Positions 7,701-11,977 of a stretch of DNA of 11,977 nt are shown here, piece after piece. The position numbers and the translations under genes are program-made. The notes under the pieces are model-generated. The model saw nothing but the letters and a program-made list of their open reading frames with translations, did no database searches and was not told the DNA's origin. The first letter of the stretch is position 1. Each line of letters opens with the position of its first letter. Origin of the DNA: Acidobacteriota bacterium (lineage in GTDB: Bacteria; Acidobacteriota; Terriglobia; Bryobacterales; Bryobacteraceae). The DNA is taken from positions 1 to 11,977 of the forward strand of contig CANNLB010000013.1 in the NCBI GenBank assembly GCA_947505565.1. Reading direction: 5' to 3'.

Positions 7701-8162
7701 CGCAAGCCGAGCGGCGGCTACCACGTTGCGGGTCAGCGCGACAGCGACAGAGGTCACGTAGCGACGGTCAATCACCTGACCAAGGTCGGCCCCGGAAGTG
7801 TTGAGCAGGGGTGGTTCCGCGGTGACGGTGATGGTCTGTTCGACACCACCAAGGGCCAAGCGCACGTCAAGCGCGATGTCGCCGCTCGTGGGCACGCGGA
7901 CGTCCGGCCACTCCGACCGCTTCATCCCGGGGGCTTCGATGGTGACTCGATAATTGCCGGGCAGCAAAAACGGGGCTTGGTAGTTCCCCCGATCATTGGA
8001 TCGAGTCTCCTGCGCGACTCGCGTTTCAGTATTGACGACCCGGATGCGGGCAACCGGGATGGGGACGCCCTGCGGATCCAGCACGGTTCCCGAGATGCGC
8101 CCCCGAAACTCCTGAGCGAACAGAGCCGTCGTCAACCCTAAGCAGACCCACAATTTGGACAT
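4758..8162 (-). CDS. Oar-like TonB-dependent outer-membrane receptor with carboxypeptidase-regulatory domain
   Basis: A complete 1134-residue protein, normal for the family. A short signal peptide (residues 1 to about 17, LWVCLGLTTALFA, cleavage near AQ/E) is followed by a carboxypeptidase-regulatory/CnaB-like domain (about 20-105: GRISGTVLDPQGVPIPVARI, RGNYQAPFLLPGNYRVTIEA). A TonB-box-like EQTITVTAEPPLL lies near 108-120. The plug is about 130-250, with FTLDGIPN, VEEVKVHTTMFDASLGHSNG and GGSINITTRGGTNEFHGTAY. The remainder is a large beta-barrel with alternating strands and ends in VRILF, a C-terminal aromatic typical of BAM substrates. The start at 8162 is supported by GGGGAG 2 nt upstream and by the signal peptide. 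It lies 68 bp behind the metallophosphoesterase on the same strand and is probably co-transcribed with it. Relatives move substrates such as glycans, peptides or metal complexes across the outer membrane using TonB energy; the substrate here cannot be read. The plug lacks the common LPLNGRNF motif seen in the second receptor, so the two are divergent paralogues. Confidence 0.94.
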   Translation of the reverse strand: MSKLWVCLGLTTALFAQEFRGRISGTVLDPQGVPIPVARIRVVNTETRVAQETRSNDRGNYQAPFLLPGNYRVTIEAPGMKRSEWPDVRVPTSGDIALDVRLALGGVEQTITVTAEPPLLNTSGADLGQVIDRRYVTSVAVALTRNVVAAARLAPGVTGIVGTNSSNDQANISVSGGGSTNTRNEFTLDGIPNTVPQGGGNIVYVPSLDSVEEVKVHTTMFDASLGHSNGGSINITTRGGTNEFHGTAYLYKRWAALDANSWVNNRLGLPKPPISYRQFGGTIGGPVLIPKIYNGSNRTFFFVSREEDTLANSVSRQSRVPTEQERNGDFSQTLSRTSTAFGLFDPATTLLVGARADRQPFPGNRIPASRLDPTGLAVLKTFPVPNQAGPTQIGRFNWAASGVSGTSNYNTNVRVDHAWSDRHRMFGRFSRLFRDQGGVVFFPGPNDFPIDGTDAIADISRKFHSFALDDTLILSPTLAGSLRYGFSRRTQRTERGAYGLDGSAISLPNSILSNQRFTGYPLFRLGENMATIGGFLSVEATEQHSLLATVNKQTRRHSTKFGLDYRMTNWNRIVPGNAGPGDFSFSPVFTQQDPFANASADRTGTAMASLLLGAPASGSLGYASPVSMRNHYAALFVQDEWKVLPRLTVSVGLRYELETPWTERYNRISSGFDYGAAFPVRVPGLDLRGGLRFAGVDGSSNRGGPLDGNNFGPRIGIAWRITPKTVIRAGYGLFFSQQSYNTAFLGEVDTFGAVTPFVGTNDNGATIASTLRNPFPNGTVPASGAAVGLGTLFGNTVSFYDPARVSPYNQQGQFSIQRELPWRMLIDAAYVGMLSLKQFESFNLNERPDRFLALGTAENTRVPNPFFGLAPANSTLGAANTIVQSRLWPAYPQFATLTVNGANTGRANYHALMLKVEKRFSHGFGTLFSYTFSKLIDNNTTSIVNPRRYRSVSAQDQTHTARWAATYAPLWRPQARLLRTVAAGWEFSSFLSFETGTPLSVTHANGRPLRIKNPRLEGSTADRLGDRRQSNQVLNPYFDITAFQPLASQYIVTPEPPLLAELRSPSVGSLNVTAMKTFPIYERFKFQIRMDAISVTNTPIFGAPGTNLSNLATFGVINSAAGSRQMLGSVRILF

Positions 8163-8230
8163 GTCTCCCCAGAGTACGAACCGAAGACGACAATTGCGTT
8201 ACTACGGAATGACAGTTTGACGACCAAGCC

Positions 8231-9115
8231 CTAAGCTGGATTGGCCTTAAATCCGAACGTGCGGTACTCCCACTTCACTTCCTCGCCACGAACCCGCAAC
8301 ACCCCGTAGCCCTCGGCGAAGCCCAACCGCTCCCCCTTCCACCAGTTGCCGCTCACCGCTCCAGAGGTGATGAACTGAGCGCCTTTGTAGTGGACGGTTT
8401 CGCAAATGTGCGTGTGTCCTTGCAGTACCACTTTCAAGTTGCCCTTGCCGAGGATCTCAGCCACGGTGCCTCCGTTTGCGATGATGATTCGGTCCATCGC
8501 GTCACCGCTGTAGTTAAGAATCTTGGGAGCGGCCGACAGGATCGGAATATGGGTCAGAACACACAGCGGCATGCGGGCCGCCTTGGCGACGTCGTTCTTG
8601 AGCCATTCCAATTGATCCGGCCCGATGTTGCCGCGAAAGCTGCCGGCGGGCGTGATCTCGATCGAATCGAGAACAATGAAGTGCCACCCTTTGTGATCGT
8701 AAGAGTGATAAAGAGCCTTGCCCTGCCGATCTTCAAAAAGCTTCTTGCCGCGGAGCGGATCGCTGGCCGAGACCCCGGCCTTGGGACCGGTGCCGTAGAC
8801 GTCGTGATTCCCGATCGTGGCGTGCGTCGGCACGTCAAGCCGTTTCGCGGTTTCCGTGAACAGGTCGAAAAGCTTCTTCGATCGGTCCGGACCCTGGTCC
8901 GCCGCGTCGAACACCAAGTCGCCACCCAGTAGCGCGAAGTCCGGCTTCAGCTTCTTCACCTCGTCGAAGCACATCCTGCAGCCTTCGCTGGCACGCATCT
9001 CGGGCTGAATGTGGGTATCGGTCAAATGAACGAAAGTGAAGTTGCCCGGCGCCGCTTGGGCCGAGGGAAGAAAGGTGGCCGCGGCCGCCATGCTCATGAG
9101 GTCTCTTCTACGCAT
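8231..9115 (-). CDS. Calcineurin-like metallophosphoesterase, exported, Tat-type leader
   Basis: With ATG at 9115 the protein has 294 residues and begins MRRRDLMSMAAAATFLPSAQ, a twin-arginine-like leader with probable cleavage after AQA. The complete two-metal calcineurin set is present: DTH (D33, H35), GGDLVFD (D66), GNHD (N103, H104), LTHIP (H189) and GHTH (H234, H236). These residues bind a dinuclear Fe/Mn/Zn centre that hydrolyses phosphate mono- or diesters; the substrate is not deducible. A CxxC pair (GCRMC, C46 and C49) lies between the first and second metal motifs. The frame can be extended to 9184, but the extra 23 codons fall in the AT-rich divergent promoter and would bury the leader, so the shorter start is preferred. 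Only a weak GGAA precedes it. It is the first gene of a probable two-gene unit with the receptor downstream. The catalytic class is confident. Confidence 0.92.
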   Translation of the reverse strand: MRRRDLMSMAAAATFLPSAQAAPGNFTFVHLTDTHIQPEMRASEGCRMCFDEVKKLKPDFALLGGDLVFDAADQGPDRSKKLFDLFTETAKRLDVPTHATIGNHDVYGTGPKAGVSASDPLRGKKLFEDRQGKALYHSYDHKGWHFIVLDSIEITPAGSFRGNIGPDQLEWLKNDVAKAARMPLCVLTHIPILSAAPKILNYSGDAMDRIIIANGGTVAEILGKGNLKVVLQGHTHICETVHYKGAQFITSGAVSGNWWKGERLGFAEGYGVLRVRGEEVKWEYRTFGFKANPA

Positions 9116-9217
9116 TTTCCATTGATACCAGCGCGATCTTACAGCTGAGTTACAAGATAAAAACGTAATTGTATCTTCGTTCATTTGTCATGATGCGTGG
9201 CTACGATCAGAAGGATT
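9116..9217. promoter_or_regulatory. Divergent intergenic promoter region
   Basis: These 102 bp separate the divergent metallophosphoesterase and second receptor genes, and they are clearly richer in A and T than the coding DNA around them, especially 9150-9190. Both transcription units must start here or nearby. One plus-strand pair resembles a sigma-70 promoter: TTACAA at 9150-9155 and TATCTT at 9172-9177 with a 16-nt spacer, each with two mismatches to consensus. It would give a leader of about 34 nt before the ATG at 9218. I see no convincing properly spaced pair for the minus strand. Sharing the region suggests the two units may be co-regulated. Confidence 0.5.
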
Positions 9218-11977
9218 ATGTTCCGAGCCATCTTCATCGTGACTTGCTTGATGATTTGCCCTCAAAGCTTGCTGGCGCAGGCCGAAGCTGGCGTAGCGAC
9301 CCTTTCCGGCGTCGTACTCGATCCCAGCGGCGCTGCGGTGCCCGGGGCGAAAGTCCGGGTCCAAAGCGAAGAGATGGGAACACGGAGGTACCTCGAAACC
9401 AGCGAGACAGGCCTGTTTACTGCCGTTCGCCTCCCGGCCGGACGCTACGAAGTCGTCGTCGAAAAGAATGGATTCAAGTCCATCCGGCGCGTCGGCCTGG
9501 TCCTCAAGGTCGGGGCCGTACTCTCTTATGACGTCGCCCTCGAAGTGGGGAGTTCGACCGAGACGGTGAACATCACCGCCGAAACGCCACTCATCGAATC
9601 GACCCGCAGCCAGACCAGCACGAACGTCGACGAAAGATTGGTGCGCGATCTGCCCATCAACGGGCGCAACTTTCTCGATTTCACCATCCTCACCCCCGGA
9701 GTAGTAAAAGATCCCCGTACCGGTGACCTCGCCTTCGCCGGCCAGCGCGGACCGTCCAACAGCCTCCTCGTCGATGGCATGGACGCCAACAGCAGCTTCT
9801 GGGGCCAAAGCGTAGGCCGGGCCGGGTTCCGCAATCCCTACTCCTTCAGCCAGGATTCGGTTCAGGAGTTCCAAGTCAATACTAACGCTTACGCCGCCGA
9901 GTTCGGCCGGGCCTCGGGCGGGGTCGTTAACGTCTTAACCAAGTCCGGCACCAACCAACTTCACGGCACCGGCTTCTGGTTCTTCCGCGACCGGGCGATG
10001 AATGCCAACACGTTCTTCAACAACCGCGCCGGCATCGTCCGCCAGCCCTACCACTTCAATCAGTTCGGCGGCAACCTCGGTGGGCCGGTGGTAAAGAATC
10101 GGTTGTTCTTCTTCTACAACTTCGACGGCCAACGGAACAACAGCCCCATCGCCCTATTCTTCCCGATCGCGATTCCAGGCGATGCGCTTTCCCAACAGGC
10201 CGGGCGAGAGTTGAGCCGGTATCTGACGCCCTACTCAATCGGCCAGAACAACAACATTCACACCGCGAAGATCGACTGGAATGCGTCGGCCCAGCGGAGC
10301 TTCAGCTTCCGCTACAACGCCCATCGGTTCACCGGCGTCAACTATGAGTCGCCGGGCGCGCAGTCGTCGGTCGACCACACCGGCGACACCATCTTGAACA
10401 CCGACAATATCACCGCAACCCATACCTGGGTCCTCGGCGGGAACAAGGTGATCGACCAGCGCTTTGTCTATCTCGATGAACGTAACCCCAGCACGACCAA
10501 TGGGGACGGCGCGGAGATCGTCGTGCGGCAAAGCGGCGTAACGATGATGACATTCGGCAACGCGAACTTCCTGCCGCGGTTCGTCAATCAGAAAAAGTAC
10601 GGAGTGGTGCAGAGTTTTAACTGGAACGTCGGCAGCCATAGCTTGAAGTTTGGCCACGACTTCAAGTTCGAACGCGCCCAGCAGTTAAATAGCAACCTAT
10701 TCTTTGGCCAATACACCTTCGACAGCATGGCCGACTTTACCCAGCGGCGGCCTTCCTCCTTCGCGCAAGCGTTTCCGGGAGCCGGCACCTCCGGCGGCAA
10801 CACGTTTCCCAACGCGGATGAATATGCGTTTTTCGCCCAGGACGCCTGGCGGGTCTCCCAACGCCTCACCTTGCATTTAGGGGGACGTTACGACGCCTTC
10901 TTGTACGAAGGGAATCAGATCCGGAATCAGGATGCGAACCTTGCGCGGAGCGGATTTCAGACCGGCGTCATGCCGCGGGACTGGAACAACGTGGCCGGAC
11001 GGTTTGGCTTTGCCTACCGCCTGGACCGCAGCGGGAACCACGTTATTAGAGGCGGAGCAGGGATGTTTTACGGGCGGCTACCCGGGCTCGTCGCACGAAC
11101 GATTCAGGCCCAGAACGGCCTTCAAGTGAAGACGTTGACTTTGACCGGAGCGGCGATGCCAACCTACCCGGCGACGTTCCCGTCCGCGCCCAACGTGTCG
11201 GGCGCCGTCCCGGATATCTTCGTCATGCAGCCTGACTTTTCTGATCCGCTTACCTATCAATACAGCGTAAACGTGGAAAGCCGCCTAGCGCGGGATCTCG
11301 CAGTGACGGTTGGTTACCTAGGCGTGAACGGAGTGGGCCTCAGCCGGATTCGGGACGTGAACCAATCCGGGACCGAGACAGTGCAGGCAAGATTCGCCGA
11401 CGGTACGCCGATCGCGGTAACGCGTCGCCCCGGTACGACCAGCCCTATCCGACCCAACCCCGCGTTTGGTCGCATCAGCATGATCGAGAGCGGCGCGGAG
11501 TCGACCTACCACGCGGGCTTCGTGCAGGTAACCAAGCGTTACGCGGCGGGATTGCAGTTCCTGGCCAGTTACACACTCGCCAAGGTGATCGATACCAACC
11601 CGGATATCACCTCCTTTATTCCGAATTCGGGCGGAGAGGATGTAAAGTTAGTCAACGATACCCTGAACCCGGATGGAGACCGCGGACTCGGCGATGCGAA
11701 CGTGAAGCACCGCCTCGTAACTTCGGTAGTCTGGGATATTCCGTTTGCAAAAGGCCTGAACCCGGTGCTCCGAACCGTGCTCGACGGGTGGCAGCTGTCC
11801 GGAATCCTCAGTGTGCAGTCTGGACGGTCCTTCTCCGCCCGGAGCAACGTCGACTTGAACAACGATGGGAACCGCTTCTCCGATCGGATGGCCGGCTACG
11901 GACGCGGCACCGTCGAAGGCCCCGGCTTGGCGACGATGGACGTGCGCGTCTCCAAATCCGTCCGCATCTGGAAGGAC
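9218..11977 (+). CDS. Second Oar-like TonB-dependent receptor, 3'-truncated by window end
   Basis: Reading from the ATG at 9218, 920 codons stay open to the last base, with no stop. AGAAGGA sits 2 nt before the ATG. A signal peptide (residues 1-21, hydrophobic core AIFIVTCLMI, cleavage near LLAQA) is followed by a carboxypeptidase-regulatory domain (about 27-110: LSGVVLDPSGAAVPGAKVRV, LPAGRYEVVVEKNGF). Next come a TonB-box-like ETVNITAETPLIES (115-128) and a plug containing DLPINGRNFLDFTILTPGV, LLVDGMDANSS, VQEFQVNTNAYAAEFGRASG and VNVLTKSGTNQLHG. Barrel strands follow, such as YAFFAQDAWRVSQRLTLHLG and VQVTKRYAAGLQFLASYTLA. The last visible segment (DVRVSKSVRIWKD) corresponds to the penultimate strands in relatives, so I expect roughly 60-90 residues beyond the window. 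It is divergent from the phosphoesterase-receptor unit and a diverged paralogue of the receptor at 4758-8162. Substrate unknown. Confidence 0.93.
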   Translation, partial: MFRAIFIVTCLMICPQSLLAQAEAGVATLSGVVLDPSGAAVPGAKVRVQSEEMGTRRYLETSETGLFTAVRLPAGRYEVVVEKNGFKSIRRVGLVLKVGAVLSYDVALEVGSSTETVNITAETPLIESTRSQTSTNVDERLVRDLPINGRNFLDFTILTPGVVKDPRTGDLAFAGQRGPSNSLLVDGMDANSSFWGQSVGRAGFRNPYSFSQDSVQEFQVNTNAYAAEFGRASGGVVNVLTKSGTNQLHGTGFWFFRDRAMNANTFFNNRAGIVRQPYHFNQFGGNLGGPVVKNRLFFFYNFDGQRNNSPIALFFPIAIPGDALSQQAGRELSRYLTPYSIGQNNNIHTAKIDWNASAQRSFSFRYNAHRFTGVNYESPGAQSSVDHTGDTILNTDNITATHTWVLGGNKVIDQRFVYLDERNPSTTNGDGAEIVVRQSGVTMMTFGNANFLPRFVNQKKYGVVQSFNWNVGSHSLKFGHDFKFERAQQLNSNLFFGQYTFDSMADFTQRRPSSFAQAFPGAGTSGGNTFPNADEYAFFAQDAWRVSQRLTLHLGGRYDAFLYEGNQIRNQDANLARSGFQTGVMPRDWNNVAGRFGFAYRLDRSGNHVIRGGAGMFYGRLPGLVARTIQAQNGLQVKTLTLTGAAMPTYPATFPSAPNVSGAVPDIFVMQPDFSDPLTYQYSVNVESRLARDLAVTVGYLGVNGVGLSRIRDVNQSGTETVQARFADGTPIAVTRRPGTTSPIRPNPAFGRISMIESGAESTYHAGFVQVTKRYAAGLQFLASYTLAKVIDTNPDITSFIPNSGGEDVKLVNDTLNPDGDRGLGDANVKHRLVTSVVWDIPFAKGLNPVLRTVLDGWQLSGILSVQSGRSFSARSNVDLNNDGNRFSDRMAGYGRGTVEGPGLATMDVRVSKSVRIWKD

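Noticed and set aside
7167..8141. Plus-strand ORF of 324 codons opposite the receptor N-terminus
   Set aside because: The minus strand encodes clear signal peptide, regulatory and plug motifs here. The plus frame shows no domain and is a shadow.
9116..9184. Longer N-terminus for the metallophosphoesterase
   Set aside because: The extra 23 codons lie in AT-rich promoter-like DNA and would place sequence before the Tat leader.
9166..9191. Minus-strand promoter ATGACA/TACAAT
   Set aside because: The hexamers resemble consensus but the spacer is only about 12 nt, too short for sigma-70.
9188..9874. Minus-strand ORF of 228 codons opposite the second receptor
   Set aside because: It is a shadow of the plus-strand receptor plug, and its composition is typical of antisense frames.
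1..11977. CRISPR arrays, tRNA or rRNA genes, insertion sequences, phage or toxin-antitoxin genes
   Set aside because: I looked on both strands and found no regularly spaced repeats, cloverleaf-like segments, transposase motifs or terminal inverted repeats.

Overview
The window looks like chromosomal DNA of a GC-rich member of the Acidobacteriota, most likely near the Solibacter/Bryobacter group. Two features point there. One is a Planctomycete-type PSD1 (DUF1549/DUF1553) gene followed by a Tat-exported DUF1501 gene. The other is a pair of very large Oar-like TonB-dependent receptors with an N-terminal carboxypeptidase-regulatory (CnaB-like) domain, a family greatly expanded in these soil bacteria. 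The assignment is inferred from family content only. No rRNA, tRNA, CRISPR array, insertion sequence or phage gene is visible.

Layout. From base 2 to 3446 (+) lies a translationally coupled pair: a 5'-truncated DUF1549/DUF1553 protein with a CxxCH heme-type motif, overlapping by 11 bp a complete DUF1501 protein with a twin-arginine signal. From 3447 to 3804 there is a 38-codon minus-strand small ORF with a good Shine-Dalgarno sequence. Next to it is a 79-codon plus-strand ORF that is essentially only the Fis-type helix-turn-helix of an FhlA/NtrC-type regulator. From 3805 to 4757 no intact gene is convincing. This stretch may hold a decayed minus-strand beta-propeller-like gene with an in-frame stop and a 7-bp tandem duplication whose removal restores the reading frame.

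From 4758 to 9115 (-) a Tat-exported calcineurin-like metallophosphoesterase is followed 68 bp later by a complete 1134-residue Oar-like TonB-dependent receptor. A short AT-rich divergent promoter region (9116-9217) separates this unit from a second, plus-strand Oar-like receptor (9218 to the window end). That receptor is open for 920 codons and runs off the end.

How the genes may work together. Nearly all intact products are predicted to be exported: periplasmic PSD1/DUF1501 proteins, a periplasmic phosphoesterase and two outer-membrane receptors. The window therefore reads as an envelope and nutrient-acquisition neighbourhood. The substrates cannot be read from the sequence. I did not find a clearly novel multi-gene system. 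The most interesting items are the slippage-type 7-bp array in the decayed gene, the orphan Fis domain with its antisense small ORF, and the receptor-phosphoesterase-receptor arrangement.
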